From Symploca sp. SIO2C1 (lineage in GTDB: Bacteria; Cyanobacteriota; Cyanobacteriia; Cyanobacteriales; Coleofasciculaceae): DNA of 47,425 bases. The DNA lies in the NCBI GenBank assembly GCA_010692635.1, contig JAAHGL010000040.1, positions 1 through 47,425 on the forward strand, written 5' to 3'. The notes below the pieces were generated by a model. The model did not search any database and was not told where the DNA came from. It saw only the letters and a list, made by a program, of their open reading frames with translations. The translations under genes and the position numbers were made by a program. Numbering within the stretch: the stretch's first letter is position 1; the number at the start of each line of letters is the position of its first letter. Below, in pieces: positions 1 to 8,859 of this stretch.

Positions 1-120
1 GCGTCGAATGCAGGATTAGCGATCTCACGCACTTTTGGGACACCATCGTTAGATTGATTGATTGATTTTTTATCTTACCGACTGTAAGACTTTTGGGTTT
101 TGCACCGGGAACTAGTCTAA

Positions 121-1179
121 ACTCCAGTAACAGACAAAGGAAAGTTAAAATTATTCTCTATCGTAGAGAATTTAAAAGAAGCAATCAGAAAGCTGCTAGA
201 TAGGAAATTTCGCTTTGTGATTGTTGGTGACTTTAATCGCGGCAAGAGTACAATTCTTAATGTTTTGCTGGGACAAGAATTGATGTCAATGAGAGTGACT
301 GCAACTACTGCAATTCCTATTTTTGTCAAATATGGTGAAGAGGAAAAAGTATTAGTTCACAAAAAAGATGGTTCAACAGAAGAATTGAGTCTAGAACAAT
401 ACAAACAAAGATATAGTCTCAATTCCAAAGTGGTACAAAATCAAATTAAATATTATTATAAATCGGTTGAAAAATGGCTAAATAATCCAAATTTTGCTGA
501 ATTGCATTATCCGATTGAATTATTATTGGAAGGAATAGAGTTTATCGATACACCAGGATTGAATTATACAGAAGAAGGAAATCAGAAAATATTTTCGTAC
601 ATTCAACAATCTCATGCAATTATTTTTGTTTTAGCCGCAGATCAACCATTCACTCACAATGAAAAAGAATACCTACATAATTTGGTATCTCATCCCAATC
701 AGATAAAAAAGCCAATATTTTATCTGATTAATAAGTGGGATAAACTTGGAGAAGAGGATAAAGAGGAAATACGTGATTTTTTGATGGAAGAGTTCTGTCA
801 ATATTTAGATATCAATGAAAATGAAGCAGAAAAAATGTGGGGAGATACAGTATTCAATGTTTATGCTAAAAAAGCTTTAGACAATTTAAAGCAAGGGAAA
901 AATCTCGATGGCACTGGACTTAAAGAATTCAGTCAAAGACTTGACAATTTTATACTTAATGAGCGATTAAAAACTGAATTATGTCAAGCTCTTCAAATGG
1001 CAAAATTTGTTAAAATTCAGGTAGAGTCGAAAGTCAGGGAAAGATTATTTATACTTAAACAGACTGAAGTTGAATATGAAGCAGAAGCTAAATATTTACA
1101 AGACTTAGTAACTAATATTTCTACTCAAGTGGAAATAATTGCGGGTAAATATAATGAGATTATAAACGACCTTGGCTAA
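121..1179 (+). pseudogene. Dynamin-like GTPase, truncated and internally deleted copy
   Basis: This frame is open from a TAA at 118-120 and its residues align with the next gene from well before the first usable start (GTG 217), so the 5' end, including the original start, is missing. A protein begun at 217 opens directly on the P-loop (GDFNRGKST), followed by a G3 motif (DTPG) and G4 (NKWD), so the G domain is otherwise intact. After about residue 280 the sequence jumps from the region following the G domain to the last 35 residues of the neighbouring dynamin: the stretch around QTEVEYEAEAK matches the extreme C-terminus of the 721-aa protein. The whole membrane-inserting and stalk section, over 300 residues, is absent. 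Several blocks are nearly identical in DNA to the next gene, which suggests recent duplication. It could be a free-standing GTPase fragment, but a decayed duplicate is more likely. Confidence 0.65.
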
Positions 1180-1258
1180 ATCTCAATTTAAGCTCGATCT
1201 TGTCTTCTAAAGAAAGCTATAACCAGTTTTTTCTAAACCTGAAAGTAATTAAACAACA

Positions 1259-3424
1259 ATGAGGCTAAACTCCATGAATAATTCCAACAGCGCATTCGAC
1301 TTAGAAGTAACAAAAATTCGTCCTTGGTTTGCTGAAAAACTTGAAGAAATGGCTCAAATAATTGCTCAATCTGAACAGCAAGCAAAAGAAAAAGGGGCAT
1401 CAGGAAAGCTAGCCTTATCTGCTTTCATCAATAATTTAGAGGAAGAAATTGAAAAATTAAAAAATGGTAAGTTTCACTTTTTGATTATTGGCGATTTTAA
1501 TCGTGGTAAGAGCACGATTCTTAACGCTTTTTTTGAACAAAATTTGCTGCCAATGGGAGCAACTGCTACTACCGCAATTCCTACTTTTGTCAAATATGGT
1601 GAAGAAGAAAAGGTATTAGTTTACAAAAAAGATGGCACAAAAGAAAAGTTGAGTTTTGAACAATATAAAAAGAAATACACGCTCAATTCAAAAGAAGTAA
1701 AAAATAAAATTAAGAATGTATTTAAGTCATTAGGAGATTGGCTAAATCCTCTGGACTATGCTGAATTTTATTGCCCAATTGATGTGTTGTCAAAAGGTGT
1801 AGAATTTATTGATACTGCAGGATTAAATCATACAGAAGAGGAAAATCAAAAAACATTTTCGTACATTCAACAATCTCATGCAATTCTTTTTGTTTTAGCC
1901 GCAGATCAACAGTTTACCCAGCAAGAACAAGACTATTTAAAAAGGTTACTCGGTATTAAAAAGGAAATTGAGAATAGCGAAGATAAATCACCATTAATAC
2001 AAAGTGAAATTACATCTCAGAAAGGCAAGTATATAAACCAAGTCAGACCTATTTTTTACTTGATTAATAAATGGGAAAAAGTTGAAGAAGATGAAATAGA
2101 GGAAATACATGAAACTTTTATTGAAAAATTCTGCGAATGTTTAAATATAAGTGAATATGAAGCAAAAAAAATGTGGGAAGATACTGTATTTGACGTGTAT
2201 GCTAAAACAGCTTTAGACAGGCTAAAGCAAGGAAAATCCTTTGATGGCACTGGACTTATAGAATTGCAAAAAAGACTTAGTGATTTTTTGATTAATGAGC
2301 GATTAATGACAGAGTTACTGCAAACTGTTAATACAGCAAAATTAGTTGAAATCGAGGTTGTTTCAAAAGTTGATGACAGATTGCTTATACTTGAAGATGA
2401 TGTAAAAACCTTAGAAGAAAAAATTAATAAAACCAAGCCTTGTATTGCGCTCATGAAAAAAGGTGTCCAAATTTTAGAAGAGAATGTTACTAACAAAAGA
2501 GATGCCTGCATTGAGAAAGTGGCTGGAGAATATCACAAATATTTTTCTCAATTAGTCATCAACTTTGAGAGAGATTTTGAAATGCCGCCAGTATCTGGTC
2601 TTAAAACTAATCAGCGTGAACAATATACCCAAGATTTAGAGAAAAAATTAATAGAATATCGGCAAGTAAAGTTGGAAAATTGGCATAACATTAGTAAGGG
2701 TATAGTGTCAGATGCTACTAATGCCTTAAGAGATTCATTTGCTCAAGAAATTAATGATTACCGTCAACAAAGAAACGCAATCAGAGAAATTCTTAATCAA
2801 GGAAGTTTTGATGTTAACAACCAGACAGGGTTATCAAGCTATCAGAGTAATTCATCGGGAGAATCTTTGTCATTAGAGAAGGCTGATGCTCATGCAATTG
2901 GAAAAATGCTCTGGGGAGCGACTGGTGGGACATTAGGTTCAGCTGCAGCAGCAACTGGTACAGTGGCAATAGCAAATCTTTTAGGCGCAAATATAGGAAT
3001 TGTTGGTGCTGGTTTAGCTTTAACCCCTGTAGGATGGGCTTTATTAGGTGGTAGCGCCATTGTTGGGGGAATGGTAGCTTGGAGGCAAAGACGCGGAGAA
3101 GTCCAAAAATTTCAAAAAGAAATGCAGAATAAAGTCAAAGAAGCATTTAAAGAATTACTTGAGCAAGATAAAGTATCGGCTCTTGAAGAGCAAGTGAAAA
3201 GCTTATTTGATCCCTATGAAAAATTGGCGAAATTAATGGGCGAGGATGTTAAATCTCTAGAAAGTTCTCTCAATAATCTGTTGGCATCAAAACAGACAAC
3301 TGAAGTTAACAGTGAAGCTGAGAAAAAACGTTTAAAAAAGTTCGTAGCTGATATTGGTGCTCAATTGCAAATAATCGAAGCAGAATATAAAAAGATAGCT
3401 TTAACCCAATCTCAAGTAAGTTGA
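1259..3424 (+). CDS. Dynamin-like GTPase with membrane hairpin
   Basis: This is a bacterial dynamin-family large GTPase of 721 aa, expected to bind and remodel membranes. The P-loop GDFNRGKST is at residues 78-86, G3 is DTAG, and G4 is NKWE, where Asp is replaced by Glu. The G domain is followed by coiled-coil stretches. A long hydrophobic Gly/Ala-rich hairpin at about residues 550-608 resembles the membrane paddle of bacterial dynamins, and a C-terminal helix follows. ATG at 1259 or ATG at 1274 could be the start. Bacterial dynamins often occur as tandem, partnering genes; here one lies on each side. Roles known for the family include membrane fusion, stress tolerance and phage resistance. 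Which applies here cannot be read from the sequence. Confidence 0.9.
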   Translation: MRLNSMNNSNSAFDLEVTKIRPWFAEKLEEMAQIIAQSEQQAKEKGASGKLALSAFINNLEEEIEKLKNGKFHFLIIGDFNRGKSTILNAFFEQNLLPMGATATTAIPTFVKYGEEEKVLVYKKDGTKEKLSFEQYKKKYTLNSKEVKNKIKNVFKSLGDWLNPLDYAEFYCPIDVLSKGVEFIDTAGLNHTEEENQKTFSYIQQSHAILFVLAADQQFTQQEQDYLKRLLGIKKEIENSEDKSPLIQSEITSQKGKYINQVRPIFYLINKWEKVEEDEIEEIHETFIEKFCECLNISEYEAKKMWEDTVFDVYAKTALDRLKQGKSFDGTGLIELQKRLSDFLINERLMTELLQTVNTAKLVEIEVVSKVDDRLLILEDDVKTLEEKINKTKPCIALMKKGVQILEENVTNKRDACIEKVAGEYHKYFSQLVINFERDFEMPPVSGLKTNQREQYTQDLEKKLIEYRQVKLENWHNISKGIVSDATNALRDSFAQEINDYRQQRNAIREILNQGSFDVNNQTGLSSYQSNSSGESLSLEKADAHAIGKMLWGATGGTLGSAAAATGTVAIANLLGANIGIVGAGLALTPVGWALLGGSAIVGGMVAWRQRRGEVQKFQKEMQNKVKEAFKELLEQDKVSALEEQVKSLFDPYEKLAKLMGEDVKSLESSLNNLLASKQTTEVNSEAEKKRLKKFVADIGAQLQIIEAEYKKIALTQSQVS

Positions 3425-3443
3425 CATTCTTTTATACTTTATT

Positions 3444-3487
3444 AAGCGTAGTTTACTAAATTATCTATTTTTTAGTAAGCTACGCTT
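3444..3487 (+). terminator. Hairpin between dynamin genes
   Basis: Near-perfect inverted repeat with arms AAGCGTAG-TTACTAA and TTAGTAA-CTACGCTT around an 11-base AT-rich loop, starting 20 bp after the stop of the 721-aa gene. There is no strong U-run after it, so it could be a terminator, a processing site or a small palindromic repeat. Confidence 0.5.
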
Positions 3488-3530
3488 TCCTCTAATTAGT
3501 TAATTTACCTTCTTCTGACTTTTGATAAAG

Positions 3531-5186
3531 ATGAAAACTTCTCTTACCATATCGAAATCCCTTCAAGCTGCCTGTCAATTTATTAATGCACAAGAACATC
3601 AGCAACTTATCAAAGATGTAGAATTAGTCTGTCAACAATTAGTTAATCCTCACTTTGGAATAGCTGTACTGGCTCCCTTTAATTTTGGTAAATCTACTCT
3701 CATTAATGCTCTATTAGGTAGGGAAATAGTGCCAACTAAAATGATCAGAACTACTGGAACAGTAATTAGTGTTAAATATGGAAAGAAATTGACAACTATT
3801 ATTACATTAAAATCAGGTCAAGTAATTAGGAGTAGCGACACGGAAATACTCAAAGAATTTGCGGTTCTAAATCGTAAAGGACAACGAAGAGAAGATGTGA
3901 TTTCTGTAGAAGTTTTATATCCTCATAGATTGCTAAAAGATGGAATAGAGTTTTTTGATTTACCCGGAACAAATGATCAAGAAGAACAAGATACCTTAGT
4001 ACGTGATCAATTATTACGGGTAGATTTAGTTATTCAAATATTAAATGCCAGACAACCTTTTACGCTAGGAGAACAAGAAACACTTCGTGAATGGTTAATT
4101 GAGCGAGGAATTAAAACAGTTATTTTTGTTTTGAACCGGATGAATGAAATAGAAAGTAATGATGATCAAAATGAAATTTATAATGAAGTTTGTTCAATAG
4201 CTAATAGTGTAACATCTGATTTACCTCAAGGTTTAAAAAACTTATATCGCGTTGACGCACTCCCTGCTCTTCAAGCAAAACAAAAAAGAAGTTTTTGGAA
4301 AACTATTACAAGTGGTATCATTACCTTAGAAGCAACTTTATTAACTGTCATCTCCCTGCAAAAAAAAAGAATAAATCAAACTAGATTATTTCGAGTGATT
4401 GCTATAGCGACTCAAATTGAGTCCATTTTACAAAAAAAAGCGAATGATTTGTTTGAAGAAATTAAAAATGCTGAATATAGCAGAGAGCTTACTATTAACC
4501 AAGGTAAAGAACGAGAAGCATTTCTAAGAAAAGAATTTAAAAGCAGAGTAAAACAGTATCGAAATTGGCTATCTTTAGATACACTTGTAGGAAGTTATCA
4601 AATGGAAGCAGCACAATCTTTAGAAACGGGAGAATTCAACAAGTGGCAAGACAGTCAATTTAGGACAGGAATTATTAGTTATACTCAAATAATTGAAAAG
4701 TGGGCTAATGAGTCCTGTGATGAATTTCAGAAAAAGCGAGATAATAGTCTTCATCTATCATTGCCTAGTTATCCTACTGTGTCCTTACCTCAGCGTCAAG
4801 ATAGAAATGTTCAACAATGGATTGGTGACATTTTTAATGGTGGACAAAATCGAAGAAGATTAGATCAAGAATATGAAAGGAAAAAGTGGAAAGCCTATAA
4901 AAATGCTATCTATAATTATTTATCTGAATTTCAACGAAATGCTCAAACATCTCTCAACCAATACGAAAAAACGGTTGAATCATTAATAGTTTTCCCTATC
5001 CCACCAGAATCACCTACAGTGATCCAAAAACGGCATGATTTAAACGCTTTAAATTCTTCCCTAGAGGCAATTAAAAGTATAAAATCATTACAAAGCAAAA
5101 TTAAGACAAATAGATTCAAAGGCTTGGAGCGTATTCAAGTCTTTTTCTTATTCTGGAAAAATTGGCTCTTGCATGTTTTTCAATAA
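3531..5186 (+). CDS. Dynamin-family GTPase, divergent
   Basis: This protein of about 551 aa starts at ATG 3531; a TTG at 3522 is also in frame. It has a dynamin-type P-loop, APFNFGKSTLINALLG, in which the usual first glycine is alanine. A threonine-rich switch I (RTTGTV) and a G3 motif DLPG follow. G4 is degenerate: NRMN stands where NKxD is expected, so guanine specificity may be altered. The C-terminal half is rich in charged helices. The long hydrophobic hairpin of the upstream protein is absent; the only modest hydrophobic stretch is near residues 255-275. It follows the other two dynamins in the same direction and may be the partner of a heteromeric pair, as known for other bacterial dynamins. 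Conservation with the first two copies is low, so this is an older paralogue. Confidence 0.8.
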   Translation: MKTSLTISKSLQAACQFINAQEHQQLIKDVELVCQQLVNPHFGIAVLAPFNFGKSTLINALLGREIVPTKMIRTTGTVISVKYGKKLTTIITLKSGQVIRSSDTEILKEFAVLNRKGQRREDVISVEVLYPHRLLKDGIEFFDLPGTNDQEEQDTLVRDQLLRVDLVIQILNARQPFTLGEQETLREWLIERGIKTVIFVLNRMNEIESNDDQNEIYNEVCSIANSVTSDLPQGLKNLYRVDALPALQAKQKRSFWKTITSGIITLEATLLTVISLQKKRINQTRLFRVIAIATQIESILQKKANDLFEEIKNAEYSRELTINQGKEREAFLRKEFKSRVKQYRNWLSLDTLVGSYQMEAAQSLETGEFNKWQDSQFRTGIISYTQIIEKWANESCDEFQKKRDNSLHLSLPSYPTVSLPQRQDRNVQQWIGDIFNGGQNRRRLDQEYERKKWKAYKNAIYNYLSEFQRNAQTSLNQYEKTVESLIVFPIPPESPTVIQKRHDLNALNSSLEAIKSIKSLQSKIKTNRFKGLERIQVFFLFWKNWLLHVFQ

Positions 5187-5477
5187 AACCCAATAGAGGT
5201 ATATTTCTGGTAAGGTAGTGCTAAGCATACGCTTGTCGTAAACACTTCACTTTTTCGAGGGTAGACTCAGTGAAACGTTAGCATCTGGCGAGATTCTTCA
5301 CTGCGCTATCGCTCTGTTCAGAATGACAGAGGCAATCGCACTGCCTGTTTAGTTCTAGTTATGACCAAATTATCATAGAGGCTAAAACAAAAACGGGCTA
5401 AATGAAGAATACCAATGGCAACGAGCACAGTGTCTTGAAGAACTGTTGCGATCGCAGGGTATTGCTCCAGATACAGA

Positions 5478-5843
5478 TTAATCTCCTAAGGGAAGCTCTA
5501 CATTTACTCTTTGAGTATTATTAACGTCTCCAGATGGTTTAAATAATTCGTATTCGTCTTCAAATTCGATGGGATTTCCATAAATTAGGTTTACCCCTCT
5601 AATCGGCTGAAAAGTATCTGACAAAGATTGATACTGTTCAGTACCATTACCTTGCTCAACTTCGGATGTTTTTTTGAAGAACTCCCCTGCTGAACGACCC
5701 TCAACTGTGGTGAGAGATTCGCCAGATAGAGTAACTGAGCCAGGATTGCGTTCAAATGGTATCTCTGACTGCCCTTGGGCAATGGGTGGTAAAGCTGTGA
5801 CTACTGCTCCAATTCCTAAGACAACTAATGTTTTAGGTAACAT
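5478..5843 (-). CDS. Small secreted protein, function unknown
   Basis: This 121-aa product starts with a typical signal peptide (MLPKTLVVLGIGAVVTALPPIAQGQ, given here by its features: Lys at residue 4, hydrophobic core 5-20, small residues before about residue 25). The mature part is acidic and polar, with no recognised domain. A good ribosome binding site (TAGGAGA) lies about 7 bases before the ATG. It is isolated, divergent from the downstream MsrP gene and convergent with the dynamin cluster. No function can be assigned. Confidence 0.6.
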   Translation of the reverse strand: MLPKTLVVLGIGAVVTALPPIAQGQSEIPFERNPGSVTLSGESLTTVEGRSAGEFFKKTSEVEQGNGTEQYQSLSDTFQPIRGVNLIYGNPIEFEDEYELFKPSGDVNNTQRVNVELPLGD

Positions 5844-5957
5844 TCTCTTTCTCCTAGGTTTTCAACCATTTTAAGTGTTTTTACTTAATATCGGCAAAAT
5901 TAAACACAAATGATTATTCCATTCATTCTACAGCATTTCTCTGTTTAGTAAGGTACA

Positions 5958-5997
5958 GATCCTATTCCCTATTCCCTATTCCCCATTCCCCATTCCA
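5958..5997. repeat. Tandem CCCTATT/CCCCATT repeat
   Basis: Short 7-bp tandem repeat of the CCCTATT/CCCCATT type in the spacer upstream of the MsrP gene, typical of filamentous cyanobacteria. The rest of 5844-6138 is AT-rich and holds no gene I can support. Confidence 0.7.
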
Positions 5998-6138
5998 AAA
6001 AAACAGGCTCTTTGTACCTCATCTAAATGAAAAACGCCGTATAGAGTATGACCAAATAGTTGGCAGTTTATTTTTAGTAATTATACACTATTTTTTGAGT
6101 CTCAAAATTGAACCTTTATTTCTATAGATTTGTATCCA

Positions 6139-7122
6139 ATGACAATTATCCGCCAGCCCCAATCCTGGGAGATATCAGAGTCACAAGTAACCTCAGAAGC
6201 TGCTTACTTCAACCGCCGTCGTCTTCTTAAAACCTTAGTTGGTGCTACTTTAGGAGCCAGCATCATGCCAATTGTAGGTTGTGAACAATCCTCCGAATCG
6301 AAGAAGGCACTGGCAACATCTTTGGATACAGCTAGTTTAAGACCAGTGGATACTAATCCGGTCTTTGCAGAAGTTAACCGACCAATCACAGATGAGTTGT
6401 TAGCTGGAAGGTACAATAACTTTTATGAATTTGGTGGTAACAAATCAATTTGGTCTAAAGCCCAGAATTTGCCCACGGAAGACTGGAAGGTAGAAGTGAC
6501 GGGTTTGGTGAATAATCCTCGCATTTACGATCTAGATGACCTCAGGAAAAAATTTCCTTTGGAGGAACGTATCTACCGCTTCCGCTGCGTTGAAGCATGG
6601 TCTATGGTACTACCTTGGATTGGCTTCCCCATGAAGTTGCTGATAGCTGCGGTGGAACCGACTTCCAAAGCAAAATTTGTGCGATTTACTTCATTTTACG
6701 ACTCCAAAATTACTCCTGGTCCTGGGTTCCACGTTGGTTCTTTACCTTGGCCTTACACAGAAGGCTTACGTATTGAGGAAATGGCAAACGAATTAGCCTT
6801 TTTTGCTGTTGGCATTTACGGTCATATCCTACCGAAGCAGCACGGTGCGCCAATTCGTGCAGTGTTACCGTGGAAATATGGCTTCAAGGGAGCTAAGTCG
6901 ATTGTCAAAGTTGAGTTTGTAGCAACACAGCCAGCAACCTACTGGAATACAATAGATTCTCACGAATATGGTTTTGAGGCAAATGTGAATCCTAACAAGC
7001 CTCACCCTCGTTGGTCACAAGCGACAGAAAAATTCATTAGTAAAGGACCAGATTTGTCCTGGGAAAAACTACCGACCCTTCCTTATAATGGTTATGGGGA
7101 ATATGTCGCAAGTTTATATTAA
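6139..7122 (+). CDS. msrP: Protein-methionine-sulfoxide reductase catalytic subunit MsrP (YedY-like)
   Basis: This is a molybdopterin enzyme of the sulfite-oxidase fold. In the family, MsrP reduces methionine sulfoxide in periplasmic proteins, using electrons from the membrane haem protein MsrQ. The N-terminus has a twin-arginine signal (RRR at residues 26-28, then LLKTLVGATLGASIMP), which fits Tat export of a folded cofactor protein. The cofactor ligand is Cys150 in RCVEAWSM, and downstream blocks such as HGAPIRAVLPWKYGFKGAKS are diagnostic. Length (about 327 aa) is normal for the family. ATG 6139 was preferred to the in-frame TTG at 6130. No MsrQ gene is nearby, so the electron donor must be encoded elsewhere or differ. 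Confidence 0.92.
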   Translation: MTIIRQPQSWEISESQVTSEAAYFNRRRLLKTLVGATLGASIMPIVGCEQSSESKKALATSLDTASLRPVDTNPVFAEVNRPITDELLAGRYNNFYEFGGNKSIWSKAQNLPTEDWKVEVTGLVNNPRIYDLDDLRKKFPLEERIYRFRCVEAWSMVLPWIGFPMKLLIAAVEPTSKAKFVRFTSFYDSKITPGPGFHVGSLPWPYTEGLRIEEMANELAFFAVGIYGHILPKQHGAPIRAVLPWKYGFKGAKSIVKVEFVATQPATYWNTIDSHEYGFEANVNPNKPHPRWSQATEKFISKGPDLSWEKLPTLPYNGYGEYVASLY

Positions 7123-7343
7123 AAAATTGGGGTTCTCAGAAAGTATCTACCAGAATATGCCTTTTGTTTTTTCCCTCAGAAAGACTGCACTTAAAGCCCA
7201 AAGAAAGAAGAACGAGCAAAAAACAACTGCAATATCTCAAAAGGAATCTTGCTTACATTGACCAGCTAAAACAAGTGGGGGCTTCTTTTGACAAACAATC
7301 GCCCTCATCCTTTATACTTCAGAGTTCACCCCTCTGCGAACTA

Positions 7344-8627
7344 ATGACTTCACCTCTGCTCAATTCCCTCATACCAGAGTCAACTTTGTCTGTTGCTGGC
7401 TTAACCGAGTATATTCAGGAGTTGTTACAGCAAGATGAGCAACTTCTGCAGGTTTGGGTGATTGGGGAAGTCTCCAGTACCAGCCGACATCGGAGTGGGA
7501 TTTTTTTCACGCTTCAAGATCCCCATTCTAAGGCTTCGATTCAGTGTGTAACTTGGAGTTCCCAACTGAGTAAGTTGTCAAAGCTACCAACGACGGGAGA
7601 ACAGTTGTTGGTTTTGGGCAGTATTCGAGTTTATCCCCAGCGAGGACAGTACCAGCTGAATGTTTGGCAGGCATTGCCAGCAGGAGAGGGATTGCAGGCA
7701 CTGCGAGATCGCCAGCTTCATCAACAACTTCAAGCAGAAGGACTATTTGATGAAGAACGCAAACATCCCCTTCCAACTCATCCTCAAATTATAGCCGTTG
7801 TCACTTCACCCCAAGCCGCAGCCTGGGGTGATATTCAGCGAACCCTCCAGCAGAGATATCCTGGTTTGCAGGTTTTGTTATCACCAGCTCAAGTCCAGGG
7901 AGAATTAGCACCAGCATCAATTGTAGAGGCAATTGAACTGGTTGAGCAAGATGGAAGAGCCGAACTGCTGATTTTAGCGCGGGGGGGTGGAGCTTCTGAA
8001 GATTTGGCTTGCTTTAATGATGAACGGGTAGTGCGAGCTATCGCTCAATGTTCAATTCCCATATTGACAGGAATTGGTCATCAACGGGATGAATCTCTAG
8101 CAGATCTAGTGGCAGATAAATGTGCTCACACACCAACAGCAGCAGCAGAACTAGCCGTACCGGAACTGATGAGTTTGATTGCAGAACATCGACAACGGCA
8201 ATTGGTTTTGAAAGAGTCGGTGAAACAAGTTCTCGAAGTATCTAATGCCCAATTGCAACAGTTACAAGGACGCTTGCAGTGGCTACAAATTGACCGACAA
8301 TTACAACAAGAAAAAAAAGCGATCGCTTGGAGGCGTCAACAACTAATTCAGGCAACCTCCCAGCATCTTAGTCAAGCTAGCCAGCACTGCCAACTACTAC
8401 AGGAAAAGCTAACTACTCTTGATCCCAATCGTGTTCTAAAAAGAGGTTATGCAGTAGTGCGATTGGCAGACGGTAAGATTGCTCGCCAAGCTTCTGACTT
8501 AGTTCCAGGAGAGGAACTACAGATTCAGTTAGAACAGGGTGAAGTTAAGGTTATGGTTACAGAAATTAGCATATCTGAATCTTATAGAGACGCACCAGAG
8601 AGAGTTTATCCATCATTTCTTGATTGA
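7344..8627 (+). CDS. xseA: Exodeoxyribonuclease VII large subunit
   Basis: This is the large subunit of exonuclease VII, which degrades single-stranded DNA together with XseB. An N-terminal OB-fold region (SVAGLTEYIQELL, VWVIGEVSS) is followed by the catalytic core with LILARGGGASEDL and GIGHQRDESLADLVAD. A long coiled-coil C-terminal half then ends in NRVLKRGYAVV. ATG 7344 gives the usual 427 aa. The frame is open upstream to 7164 and could add 60 residues, but those look unlike the family. xseB often follows xseA closely, yet the 230 bp downstream code for nothing resembling it. Confidence 0.93.
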   Translation: MTSPLLNSLIPESTLSVAGLTEYIQELLQQDEQLLQVWVIGEVSSTSRHRSGIFFTLQDPHSKASIQCVTWSSQLSKLSKLPTTGEQLLVLGSIRVYPQRGQYQLNVWQALPAGEGLQALRDRQLHQQLQAEGLFDEERKHPLPTHPQIIAVVTSPQAAAWGDIQRTLQQRYPGLQVLLSPAQVQGELAPASIVEAIELVEQDGRAELLILARGGGASEDLACFNDERVVRAIAQCSIPILTGIGHQRDESLADLVADKCAHTPTAAAELAVPELMSLIAEHRQRQLVLKESVKQVLEVSNAQLQQLQGRLQWLQIDRQLQQEKKAIAWRRQQLIQATSQHLSQASQHCQLLQEKLTTLDPNRVLKRGYAVVRLADGKIARQASDLVPGEELQIQLEQGEVKVMVTEISISESYRDAPERVYPSFLD

Positions 8628-8800
8628 TAGAGTAATAGACCAAATATATCCATTCAAAGCCTACGGTGCTGCGCTCGGGTGCGTAGCATCTCCTAAAGGT
8701 ATTGCTACACGAATGCCCAACCCTCAGCTACAGAGATTTTTGGGAAGCAATAATTTCTTCCTAATAAAGGCAAATATTGACTGGCAGATTAGGTTATTAA

Positions 8801-8834
8801 AAGGTTAAGCTAATTTTAGACTTTACTTAACCTT
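8801..8834 (+). terminator. Hairpin upstream of kinase-like gene
   Basis: Perfect 9-bp inverted repeat AAGGTTAAG / CTTAACCTT with a 16-base AT-rich loop, overlapping a second small hairpin (CTTCGA/TCGAAG, 8832-8847). It lies between xseA and the next gene and may end xseA transcripts. The rest of 8628-8859 contains no gene I can support. Confidence 0.4.
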
Positions 8835-8859
8835 CGATTAGTCGAAGCTTAACTTAGTT

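Noticed and set aside
1-57. An open stretch at the window edge (ASNAGLAISRTFGTPSLD), tested as the tail of an upstream gene
   Set aside because: Only 18 codons are visible and there is no recognisable motif.
5386-5481. A 31-codon open stretch ending EELLRSQGIAPDTD that recalls the tail of Uma2-type endonucleases
   Set aside because: Too short, with no start and a stop just upstream; resemblance is only to the general charged tail.
8539-8808. An 89-aa open frame overlapping the end of xseA, tested as xseB
   Set aside because: It shows none of the XseB helical pattern and contains repeat-derived sequence (GCTGCGCTCGGGTGCGTAGC); probably chance.
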